Positions 10,919 through 21,800 of a stretch of DNA of 64,000 bases are shown here, one piece after another. A program made the position numbers and the translations under genes. This stretch comes from Lineolata rhizophorae. Lineage: Eukaryota > Ascomycota > Dothideomycetes > Lineolatales > Lineolataceae. The notes under the pieces were generated by a model. The model was given only the letters and a program-made list of their open reading frames with translations. It had not been told where the DNA came from and did not search any database. The number at the start of each line of letters is the position of its first letter. The first letter of the stretch is position 1. The DNA lies in contig MU001692.1 of assembly GCA_010093515.1 (NCBI GenBank), positions 247,177-311,176 of the forward strand, written 5' to 3'.

Positions 10919-11361
10919 ACGCCGAGCGTCCTCGCCCCCACAGCGGCAGCGGCCGCGGGCCCGACCCGGACGCCGCGCCGCTGCTCGCCGACCGCCCGGC
11001 CTCGTCGGTCAGCGGCGCCGTGGCCTGGCAGCTGGCGCACCACGCGGGCTTCGCGCGGGCGGTGCTGGGCTGTTTGCGGGAAGGGCCGATACACGGGCAG
11101 GGGCGGGCGTGGGGGCGGGTGGGGGCGGGGGTGGCGGCGGCGAGGGGCCGCGGGCGCGAGGAGCGGCGGGCGGTGAGCAAGGTGTTGGTGGTGCTGGGGC
11201 AGAGGGATGGGGTCGTTAGGGCGGATGAGGTGGGGAGGGATGCGAGGGAGGCGTTGGGGGAGGAGAACGTGGTGGTTGTGGTGTTGGATGCGGGGCACGG
11301 TGTGCCGTATGAGTGTCCGGAGGAAGTGGTGGGGGTGATGGAGAGGAATTGGAGGGAGTGA
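9589..11361 (+). CDS. Alpha/beta hydrolase with N-terminal membrane anchor
   Basis: Exons are 9589-9994 and 10331-11361 (478 aa); the 336-nt intron has donor GTAAGT and acceptor CTCAG. Residues about 16-38 form a hydrophobic segment (AYVAAGAAASLSVLIL), a likely signal anchor. The fold signature is complete: 'VLFVHGIS' (oxyanion loop), nucleophile elbow 'GYSLGG' with Ser219, acid loop 'VLGQRDGVV' and catalytic 'DAGHGVPYE'. Between Ser219 and the acid lies a low-complexity lid insertion containing a run of Ala codons (GCC repeats near 10877-10915). The substrate cannot be read from sequence; a lipase/esterase or epoxide-hydrolase-like role is possible. It shares its upstream region with rad2. 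Confidence 0.85.
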
Positions 11362-12463
11362 TGGTGGTAGGATGGCATGAAGCAGGGCCTGCTCCATGGA
11401 CTCGAAGATCTTCTTGCTACCCTACTCCTACGTGTAACCTCCGGGACTTTGTGAAATCCAATTTTATAAATTCACGCTACGTGCTGAACCCCAAACGTGT
11501 CTGTTAGTATATTATGCAATTGGGCTCACAGCCCATTTCAATACACTCGTGCTACGTTTCCAATCGTATGGGTAAGAATTTGTGAGTATTTGAATCAGCA
11601 CGAGGTTCATTTATATTATGAAGACGTCGTGGTACGACCTACTTCTAGTTTTCATTGGGCACTCACAAGGCAAGATCTGCAGGCAATGTGGCCGCTTGCA
11701 AGGAGAGACGAAACCTTCTGCTAACGCTACACCGTATATCCCCTCTAGCCTTGGACGCTCGACGCTATTAGTCCAAGACTCCTCGAGCTCTCAGACCACG
11801 GCGTAGACTTGGAGTTACCGACCGCCAAATGGATCCACCTTTGCTCGGCCGGGTCGCGATCAGTTTAGGCAGCTACGGTACGAAGCAACCGGCATCAGGT
11901 TGGCAACGAAAGAGGTCCGTCGCTACCCTGTTTAGGGGAAAGTCTAAGCCAATGTTGCACATACGCACGCCGACACTCAGAGACAACTCACACCATCAGT
12001 CTATTCCTACCAATCGGACATGCCATAAGTCGACCGCAGTCTCAGATCCGGCGGATTCATCGCCAAGGGACTCGTTCGTCCTGCCCCTTTCTCCCTTGCC
12101 AAGTTAGACACACGCACGGAAGCGTCGTCATAGCCGGATTGTAAAGTCCTTGTCCAACACTCCGGGGAAGAAGCTCGCGAATCCCAACAACGGCGTCAAT
12201 AAAATTCCGTCATCCTAACAAGTTTGGCTACCAAATCTGCCCCGCAGTAAATTGGAATAAACCACCTATACTTAGGCACCTAAATAAACAGATAAACGCA
12301 CTCGTATGTGGTCCTAATAACCTCAAGCTATCCCATCCTCGCCATCTACCATCTACCTCTCTAGCTATCCAGGCCCCCCGCCTCGTTTCTTCAAACTATT
12401 CCAAAACCTCCCAACCAACCCGTCCCACAAGTCCCAGAAATTTCAACCCTCAACCCTCGACCT
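11362..12463. other. Intergenic, no gene seen
   Basis: Short frames here have no recognisable content. The region is the shared 3' side of the hydrolase (+) and the TM-tail protein (-). Pyrimidine-rich tracts near 12465-12500 on the + strand belong to the coding end of the minus-strand gene. Confidence 0.45.
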
Positions 12464-14144
12464 TCAACCCCCCCACCCCCACCCCCTCCCCCTCCCCCCC
12501 AAAACCACAACCACAACCCCCCACCACACCCCGTACACCGCCAGCACGCCCCAGAACGCCACGCACGCCCACCCGGCCACGAAGCGCGCCAGGCCGCGCC
12601 AGCCCTCGCGCCGCCGCCGCGCCAGCCGCGCCCGCCGCCGCAGCCACGCCGCCACCTCGGCGTCATCGTCGTCTTCGTCCTCGTCGGCGTCGGCGTCCTC
12701 ACCGTCGGCCACGGCCGCGGCCGCCGTCTCGACGTCGGGGCCGCGCGCCGAGGCGACGAAGTCGGCGTACGCGCGGCCGTACGGGCCCGCCGGGGTGCGG
12801 ACGCGGGCGTAGGCGTAGGCGTAGGCGTGGGCATCGTGGTCGTGGTCGTCGTGGTCGTCAGAGAACGGCGGCCGAACGCCAGGTCCGGGCGCGGGCGGGC
12901 CCAGCTGCGGCGGGAGGGCCGGGGCAAGAGAAGGAGGAGGAAGAGGAGGAGGACGGGCGTGTCGGAGGGGCGGGGCGGGGCGCTCGGCGTCGGCTTCGAG
13001 CTCGGCGAGGGAGAGGAGCGGGGCGGGAGATGAGGGGGCCGGGTCGGGGTCCGAGGAGCGCGAGTGACGGCCGGGGTGCGAGGGGGAACGATGGTGGCGG
13101 TGCTGGCGCCGAAAGTACTCGTGTGCGCGCCGCGCGAAGGCAAAGTTGAACAGCGGCGGGCCGCCGTCGCGCGCCCGCGTCTCCTGGCCCCGCCGCCGCT
13201 GCTCCGGTCTTCTGGTGGCAAGATCCTCCGCCCACCCGCCTTCGCCGTCTTCGCCGTCGCTATATGCATCCTGACCGGCAGGCCTGTGGCCGTTCCCGGG
13301 CACGTCCGCCTCCGCTGCCGCTCCCGCGCCCAAACTGCTCGACCGCCTCGGCCACGGCGGCGGCGGCGCGCCCCAGGCAGCAGCCAAATTAGGCGGGAGC
13401 AACGGCCCTGTCGGCGGGCCCCGCGGCGAGGCCCACAGGCGCGCGAAGCTGTCGTTCTCGTGCTCGTGCTCGTGCTCGGGATAGACTTCTTCGCCTTGGG
13501 TCTCGCGCCTGGCGCCGCCGCCGCCGTCGCGTGCAGGCGTTGCAGCTAGGTCTGGCGCGTAGGAGCAGGAGGAGGACGAGAGGGGGGAGGACGAGGATGA
13601 CGGGCCGGAGTAGGAAGGCGGCGGGATGGCGGCGGGGGGGCGGCACGGGAGCGCTTCGTAGGGCGGAGGCGGCGAGTGCGGGGCGCGCGGCGCGGGGTTC
13701 GGCGGGAGGGGTTTCAGCGGGGAGGCGGGGAGCGGGATGGAGGAGGAGGAGGAGGAGGAGGAGGAGGAGCGGTTGCGGTAGCGGCGAGCGGAGGACGAGG
13801 AGGCGGGGGAGGAGCGCCGGGCCGGCGATTGTGAGCGCGTGGGCGTGGCGGGCTGCTCGGCGGAGGTGTTGCGGGGGCCAGGCGCGGTGGAGCGCGAGTC
13901 GAGGGGAGGGAGAAGCGGCCTGGGCGAGACGGCCATGAGGTCGATGCCGGGCTGTGGGGGGCGCGAGGGTCGAGGTTAGCCGTGTGTGAAGTGCGTCGAC
14001 CGAAGTGTGTGCGGGCAGCGGTGGTGCGAAGGAGAGGGGTCAAGGCTGAGATGAGACGATCCAGCCGGTGGGAAGTGGGAAGAGAAAGATGCGTGGCGAT
14101 GTCGGGACTGAGGACGACGATGCCACGCCGCTACTTACGTCCAT
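12464..14144 (-). CDS. Low-complexity protein with single C-terminal TM helix, two-codon first exon
   Basis: I do not recognise this protein. The large exon 12464-13951 encodes a Pro/Ser/Ala/Arg-rich, likely disordered chain with Ser and Glu-His runs, then an acidic patch, an Arg-rich patch and one hydrophobic helix near the C terminus ('FVAGWACVAFWGVLAVYGVW'), so a tail-anchored or type II membrane protein is plausible. An in-frame ATG exists at 13936. A better start is ATG-GAC at 14139-14144, in a perfect GCCGCCATGG context and directly followed by donor GTAAGT. A 187-nt intron with branch CTAAC and a C-rich tract ending CACAG then joins it in frame (497 aa). GC-rich codon use makes conservation testing important. 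Confidence 0.6.
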
Positions 14145-17100
14145 GGCGGCCAACCGTGGGTGGGCGAGCGGAGGGGTTCCGCCGGTAGGGTCCGGCCCAG
14201 GGTCCCGCGGGTCCGGCTATCGCCAGCGACCGGCGTCCGCGAACCCGGTCCTGGGCGCGCTGCAGCGTCTGGGGGGTGATTCCAGCTTCTTTCAACACCG
14301 CAGTTGGCGCACGTCGAAGCATACGAGCGAAGAGCAGGAGGACGGCGGAAGGATAGCTGTCGGCGAGCGGAAAGGAACGAGGAGGGGAAGAAGAAGACAA
14401 GAGAGGGCGGCCGGCCCCGGCGCCCAAGACTCCTCCAGGCTCCCAACGCAGCAAAAGCAACACCACTGACTTGACGTGCAGCCCCCCGGTCCGGTGAGTG
14501 TCTCGACTTTTCCGCGCAGCTCCGTACTTCCTCCGTCTCATAACGCGCTCAATCAGCCGGGTGGCCGGGTCTGGCCCGGCCTTGGCGAAGACACGGAGCT
14601 TGCGACAACTTGCTACGGACCGTCCAACAGGATCTTTTCATTCTTTCTCTCTTCATTTTCAAATAGTGAAGTGCTTGCCGCGCCTGCAAAACGCCTACCC
14701 GTGTAGCGGTAGCGGTGGTGCTGGGGCGGCTGGGTACCTTGGCGGCACGGGGCTGGGCCGGTTTTGGAGCTGGTTGCCGTGGAGCGGCAGTGCGACAGGA
14801 CGAACTCCGTAAAATCCCCCAAGCCGCTCCAATTGCTCCGCTGGGCTGAGCGAAGGATCTTCTTACATACATACTAGTAGCTTAGCGCAACGGCCATTGA
14901 TTCAACACGCGGATTCCTCGTGCCACCACTAGGTACATACGTAGTATGTATGTACACTTAACCGCGCCCGCACAACCCAAAGATGCGAGCACGTGGCAGG
15001 CGCAGGTCCTCCGTACACACGGAGGGGACTACATACTACGCATGCATGCAACGACATCACCATCTCCCCGCCATCGCGCCCGGCTTGAAACACATCCTCG
15101 CTCCCTGCCCACCTCGCAAGAATCCCCCTCCCCTGCAACCAACTCCCGCACCCCGTTCCAATCGTTTCCCTGCGGGCCGCGACCGGCACTTGTGCACACA
15201 TGTACATACATACGAACGCGGTTACCACGGTGCCACGGCTCGCAAAAGAACCAGGGGCCAGGGACCCAAATGGTGCAACGAACCTCTTCCCCCTCGCATC
15301 CTTCGCTCGGAGCCCGCATCCCGGCCTTCTAAACTTTATGCGCTGTACATATGCAGGGACTGGGCCGTTATTTTTACTTTTATTTTTATTTTTACTTTTA
15401 TTTTTATTTTTATTTTTATTTTTATATTTATTTCGGTTTTCACTTTCTCCCCCCGTTTCCCACGCATTACCATACGTATTTATTTGTCTATTTACTTAGT
15501 TATCAATCACTTCGCTAGCCTTCACACAGCGAATTGCCTACCACACCAACCGACCGTGCCGAGCATCGCGCAAGCCGACATTCAACCGAGCATTATTCCC
15601 CCGTAAGTATGGGTGGATAAACACGCTGCAATGACGCACTCCACCGCTCGTGGACGTGCCTACTACGTGCACAGCCACCCAGCCAGCAGCGCCGCAACTC
15701 GCAACGCTCACAAAACTATCAAGCATCACATCACGCACATCACCACATCCAACCGCCCAACCGCCTAGCCGTCACAACCCACCCCACCTCACCAGAAGCA
15801 TCCAGCACCAAGCACGAGGAAGAAAAAAAAATTGGGGGGGGTATTATCATTTGTCCGAAGGCGTATCTACCTTGCGTGTGCGCGCATTCGCATCCAGCCA
15901 GCCAGCCAGTCCCACCGGCCCACCGACCCACCGACCCCCTTCCACAGCCACAGCCGCACCCACGCACTCCGCACCGCACTCCGCATCGCACTCAGCAGCA
16001 GCAGCAGCGACGGCAGCGGCAGCCAAGCCGTCCTTCACTCCCGCCCCAGAGAGAAGGTTCGAGGCCGCCAAAGGAAAAACTCGCAACCCCCCGTCCACGG
16101 CGGCCAAACCGCGACGAGCGCACGCGCGCCCCCGCCACGCGGGCTCCGCCGCCGAAAACTTCACACGACAAGCCGTACGCGGCCGACAGGGTCGAGGGGC
16201 GCCGAGCCGCTCGACGTTCAAAGCGTACCGGGCGGCGGGGAGAGGGAAAGGAAGACGGCGTCGGGAGTAAGCATGGAGGTGTTGGCATGCGCCGCTGCGA
16301 CGGAGTCGAAGGGAGGGGAAGGAACGGTGCGAGGAGCATCTCGAGATGGCTGAAAGGAAAGGCCGAGAGGAACGAGGAGAGATTGCCTATGCCGAGAAGC
16401 CGCGCAGGAACGGATGTAATTTTGCACGCCGATTTTCGCCGTAGCCGTCGCCATCGCCAGTTCGGCTTCGCTCGCGCCCGGGCTCACGTCCGCTTTGTCG
16501 CTCACCGAGAGCCGAACCCATGATGAAAATTAACTTTTTTTTTTTTAAGTTGCTTTTGTCGAAAGAGTAGGTAGGTACGGCAGGCAATGTAGGCAGCGAG
16601 AGGGAAGCCGAACCGCCAGAGGCATCGGTGTCGAAATTCCATCCGGCCGTTCCCTCGCGTTCAAGACCTCCCTCTCGAGCTCCCTCCCCTCTTTCCTCGA
16701 GTCACAATTCCATTCCGCGCACAACCCGCAACCCCCTTTTCCATCGATTACCCTTCGTATTCTCTCCCTTCCCCTCCCCTCATCGCCCGCTGCCGTAGCC
16801 ATGTTAATTTCCTCCGCCATTCTCGCCTTGGTGCAAGTTGCCGTCAGGAGCGTGCAAAAGCAAAAAAAAAAAAAAAGAACAAGCTAGAAAAACAGATACC
16901 ACGCCGCCCTGCCCGCGAAGTCCTGCCGATTGATCCGTCGGTCGATCGGCCGAGGCCTGGCCGGCAGGCGGCAAATCTCACCTCGCTTTGGTTGACTCTT
17001 TCAGAAAAAAAACTCTTCGACGAGCCTCTTCTCGCGACAGCATTTTGTCGACAAATTGGATACTGTCCGTTCACCGCCGCCGTCTCGTGAATTTTTTGTA

Positions 17101-17534
17101 TTTCCCGATCGAGGCTTGGAAAAAACTCAGGTCCGACAAACAAACAGGATGGGGAAAAGTGGGAATTGGAGTTTTCGTGGTATCCTATGCGTCAGTCGAG
17201 AGGAAAGAGGAATGACTCGACGCAGATCCCACTCGCACATTTTCAAAGGAGGGAAAGACACCGAGCGATGTCGTGGAAGTGAACTATTGATATATGGGGG
17301 GGGCTTAAAGGACAGCAAAAAGCAATCGCTGATGCAGACCGATTTAAAAACAACGCTATGACGCTTGCACATGATTTTGGTACAAAGGAACAGAAAGCAA
17401 GCAGAAAAGAGGAAATCTTTTTTTTGGTCGTTTTGAATCTTTAACGAAATTCATGGCGCCTTTGCTCCTTGGGGTAGAGAGAACAAGCGCAACAGGGCAG
17501 CCCCCAGTGAAGCCGATGCCTGAAGGGCAGCAAC
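14145..17534. other. Intergenic, low-complexity and motif-bearing
   Basis: This 3.4-kb stretch has no supportable gene. It contains GTATGTA/ACATACGTA words near 14865-14955, an ACACGG/CCGTAC palindromic patch near 15010, a TTTTTA-type microsatellite at about 15369-15433, a CAGCAG run near 15990-16015, and poly-A/T tracts near 16525 and 16860. The right side (17375-17534) should be the cyclin 3' UTR; the left side is the promoter of the TM-tail gene. Confidence 0.5.
15369..15433. repeat. (TTTTTA)n-like microsatellite
   Basis: Hexamers of TTTTTA/TTTTAC type repeat about ten times on the + strand, with a few substitutions. Confidence 0.85.
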
Positions 17535-18842
17535 TTACTGCGAGTACTGCACCTGGGGGTTGGGCGGTTGGAAGCTGTTGTACTCAGCAGGGGCTGGGTA
17601 CTGAGAGGGATTCTGCGGATGGGTAGGGGTGTGAGGGTAGAGACGAGGGACCAAACCCTGAGACTTGGGGAAGGCCGGATGGAACTGGTCGCTCTCGGGT
17701 GTGATGGGCGGCGTGAGACAACCATGCTGCACAACAGAATTGTAGTGATTCTTCTGCGGTGTGAGCGGACCGCCGTATGCGTCGACCGGCTTCTGTTCCT
17801 CCACAGGGGTGACAACAGGCGGAGTCGGAGGAGCCAGGCGCCTAGCAAGCTGTGCCTGCCGATGCAAGAACTCCTCGACAGTCGTAGACACGGACGACAG
17901 ATGCATCGACGCATACTTCCTAGACAACACCTGAGAAGGCTGCGCGAGGTGGTTCGAAAGGTTCAACGCCGTCACAGGATCATAATTCCCGGCCCACTCA
18001 ACTTGAGCGGCCTGGGAACGGCCGAGGATGCACCTTGACAGGGCGAGAGCGGAGCGCGCCAGAACCGAGGGGCGAACCGAGACAAATTCCTTGTGGAAGA
18101 GAGCAATCTCGCAGATGTACCAGGTCATGTGCTCAACCTCTTGCTCGTAAGACGGATCGTTGAGCGCGATCTGCAGGAATCCGTCAACAGTGGGATGGCC
18201 GATCACCCAATTGAGAGTCTGGAGGACATGCCACTCCATCTGGATGAACATATCGTCGTCGTACATGGAACAGCACATGGACTTCAGTTCACGAATGGTG
18301 GGAACCCGCTCCTTCTTGTCCCCGTACTTGGCCGCAATGAGCAGAGCAGCGCAGCCAACGAGCTGGTAGTGGCGCTTGTAGACCACACGACGCGAGCAGT
18401 AACGATCGAGCAGGTTGACGGCCAAGAAGAGCGTGTCCGGGACCAATTGAAAAGCGGCGTGAGCCTCGATGAGGAAGTCGAGGAGGTAGGGACGCATGTA
18501 CCACTGGATCTCGGTCTGGATATCAATCGAGTTGACATCCGGAAGAGTTTCTCCCTAGGAAACGTTAATGTGTCATCCCGCTATTTTTTTTTCTCTCTCG
18601 CTTAGTTTAGTATCAAGAAGCCTCACCTCCATGTGTTCCATGTGAGCCAAGACGTCCTCTTGGTACTCATCGCTGGTCACCTTGGACAGCTCTGCGGCAA
18701 GGTGCCTCTGGTGCATCCTAGCGACCGCACGAGCGCGTTCCCTCTCTTGCGCGCGAATCGCATAGATGCCGTCGTCATCTGACTCAACAAAATAGCTATC
18801 GCAGTGGCCGTAACGCGGCTGCTGCTGCTGCTGGTACGCCAT
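17535..18842 (-). CDS. G1/S-specific cyclin, CLN/Puc1-type
   Basis: Exons are 18842-18627 and 18554-17535 (411 aa), split by a 72-nt intron (donor GTGAGG, acceptor CCTAG). The cyclin N box begins near residue 75 and contains the MRAIL-like helix 'MRPYLLDFLIEAH' (residue 92 on), then 'DTLFLAVNLLDRYCSRR', 'QLVGCAALLIAAKYGDKKE' and 'MEWHVLQTLNWVIGHPT', which is typical of fungal CLN cyclins that bind Cdc28/Cdk1 and drive G1 progression. The C-terminal ~150 residues are Pro/Gln-rich with minimal CDK sites (PLTPQK, CLTPPITPES) and PEST-like character, consistent with rapid turnover. The N terminus has a Gln run. It has a very long gene-free upstream region. Confidence 0.93.
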
Positions 18843-21800
18843 CTTGGACGATATAAAGCTGTGATTCGTATTTAAAAGAGGGGACGTCAGTTCACCGGGA
18901 TAGACTTCAATTTTTTTTTCTGAGCTTTTCTAAGTTGTAACTTTTTTGCCTTGCTGTCGGAGACGCGTCGCGTGTGGCGTGAAAGAGCGAATGGTTCAGC
19001 ACGTGAACCCGAATTAGAGAGTGGATGGCGACGAGAACGTCGCAGTTCGAATGAGGGAAATTAGTTGGACGAATAAAACGAAGGACCTCCACGAAGCTGG
19101 GCCCGCGGCGAGATTGCAAGGTGCAAGGTGGCCGGGAGGTGGATTATGAAGAGCTCCGAAGAGTGCCTAGAACGCGGACGAGAAGGTTAGCAGGAGGGCG
19201 GGCCGAAAACGGAAGGCGCCGCGGGGCACGGGACCCTTGACGCAAACCGTGGCGCATGAAGCGAGCCGTACCTTCGGGATTAGGGATTAGAGCTAAAGAG
19301 TGAAGTGTAGTAGGAACTAAAAGATTGAAAAAAGAAGCGCGTCTAAAGAGCGGAAGCTGCCGCGTCCCTTGCGAGTTGCATCCAGAGGGCGGTGGTATGG
19401 AACGGAAACGGTATGATTTGGCCAAGTCCGTGTCTTCCACAGGGGCTCGACGAGGCAGAGCACGAATTAACGAGTCCGCCAAGGTCGCCCTGGACTGGGA
19501 GTTCGAGGGAATCGCCGGAATGCGGTGGAATTCCCTACGCTAGGTGGCGCGCGACACTAATGCAAGGTAGTGACGTTAGCAGGCCTATCTGCTCCCGGCC
19601 CCCTTTTCAACCCCACGAAGCCAACAGGTACCCATCTACCAACCTTTATCCTTCGCAAGTCGAAGGCAAAGTAGCGCTGACAGGCTTCTAGGGCGCTCTT
19701 GGCTGGCCGACCGCTGCTGTTCAGGTCGACGCCGAGTGCTTCTCACAGGTCTGCAAGGGAGGAAGCGACAGTTATTAGCAGTTGAGCCGCAGCGTGATAG
19801 AAAAGAAGTTGGCAGGCCCGATCCGTTTGCGGAAGACGGCGGAGGACGCCGAGATGATGCGTGGCCCTGGTTTTACAGCTGCCCAGCCTTGGACACTCCG
19901 CACGTGGCCAATTTCACCTAGGAATGGACTGATGTAACCAGAGATCACAATTCTCCACGCGTGCTTCTGATGGCAGATCTGAACCCTGTCAAGGATAGCG
20001 ACTCTAGCGGGCCTCGGATCGAAGTGAAATGTGCCAGGCAGCACTGCAAAGCTGACAGGCGCCTGTCTGCAGAGCCTGGATATGTTGGAAACGGCCGGTT
20101 CTGTCGAAAAAGAGGACAATTGTGGAGAAGGCCTCCGAATCGACTCGCCAGGCTTGCAGATGTGGATGCGAAGCTCTGATCATCTCTCGCCAACCGGTGA
20201 AGATTTCAGATTTTCCAAGCTCTTGACGGAACCACGTCCAAGTCCCCCAATCGCATCCGAAGGGTACGAAGCGAACAACTCGGAGCGTTGGGCACCTCTG
20301 CACTCTTCTCATCGAAAACCGAATTCGCACCATGCAATGCAGCAACGGCAGTAGGTATGCACTTCACTTGCAGAATGTTTTGACACTGGGATGTGGCAAC
20401 GTCCCAACCACAATTGCACCGACAGACCACCAAAATTGCTTCGCCAGCTTTCGATGTCATCGTCGCTCGCGCGGGTATCGCAGCCAGGAGATCCAGGACC
20501 GGAAAGATCGACCACAGTCTTGGGGAGGAGGCGCACGCAAAATTGGACGGGACCAGTAACCGAGGAAGGGAAACCGACAAACAAGCAAACAAAAAACCGA
20601 ACGAAAACGGAATGCAACTCACCTAAAACAAACACAACCGATCGATTGAATAAAAGAAAGCAATTACAAGAAACCAGGCTTGCACTGCACCCTCAAACCT
20701 TCACAAAGAATGGGGGGGTTGGTGGGCCTTCGGGGACGGGAGACGAGGCTGCGGGAAAGGCTCGTCCGTCAACGGAGAGGTTCGCTTAGGCGAGAGAGGG
20801 AACACGGGCTCAGGGAGAGGCCAACCCAGTCCGAAGTCATCCACGACACACACACGCACACGCACACAACGCACACGAAGAGAGAAAGGGGCCGTCGAAT
20901 TGGAGACTCGTCGGCTTTGCCGGGGGGGTGGGCGACGGAGAGGGGAACGTCGTCGTCGGCGGCGGACGAGGCGTGTGTGGGAGGGAGGGAGGGAGGGGGT
21001 GGGAGACGGCCGTCGGCTGGGAGGAGACCGAGGGGAGCTCGAGAAATGGCTTCGAGAGGACTGCGTGCCGGTAACGAAGGACACGAGCACGTTATCTACT
21101 CTGGACCAGACCTCGACGCTCCAGCCGTGCGGGGAGCGAGTCGACGAGGGGGAGAGGAGGTAGAGAAGGAGGAGGAGAGGCGGATGGAGAGGCAGAAGGG
21201 GCGAAAGAGGAGAGGATAGAGGTCGGCGGCCGGGACGGGAGACCAGCGGACCAAACCAGACCGGGCGCAGGTCAGAGATCCGGGACGGCCAAGCTGACCG
21301 TCTGGCAGCTTATGGGGAATGGGGGCCTGTTCCCTGCTTTGGCACCCCCGGCGCCGCCGGCCAATGGGGGCCGCCGTGCGCCCGCTGCACAAAACGCCCT
21401 GCCCTGGCGAGCCACCGACGCGGCCCGGCCACTGAGCGGTCCCCGCGGCCGCCTGCCTCTTCTCTCCTGCCCGCCAAGTTGACCTGCAGCAGCCGCAAAA
21501 AGCACCACCGCCGGCGCGCGGATCCTCCTGCCCGGGGAGGGGGTCCTGCCGTGCCGCCCGCTCACCGGAACCGCGACGGGAGCGCGTCTGCCGGCCGTGG
21601 TGGAGGTCATTTGCGGGCTGGACCAGAAAGCGAAGCGAGAGAGATTGAACACGCGAGAAGTTCATCTCGTTCAATCCGCGGCCGTACCGGCAGCTAAAAC
21701 TCTGGGTCGCAGATCATCCTTTCCCCGTGGCGCTTTTTATTTTTACTTTTTCTTTCTTTCTTTTTTTTTTTTCGCTTTCCCGCACACAGTGCCACGCACA

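Noticed and set aside
10457-11397. Long alternative frames over the hydrolase exon 2
   Set aside because: They are Pro/Arg/Ala-rich shadows of the real frame, which carries the GYSLGG elbow and catalytic Asp and His.
15650-16523. Overlapping + strand frames of about 200 codons
   Set aside because: All are basic/Pro-rich low-complexity in several frames at once with no splice or domain support.
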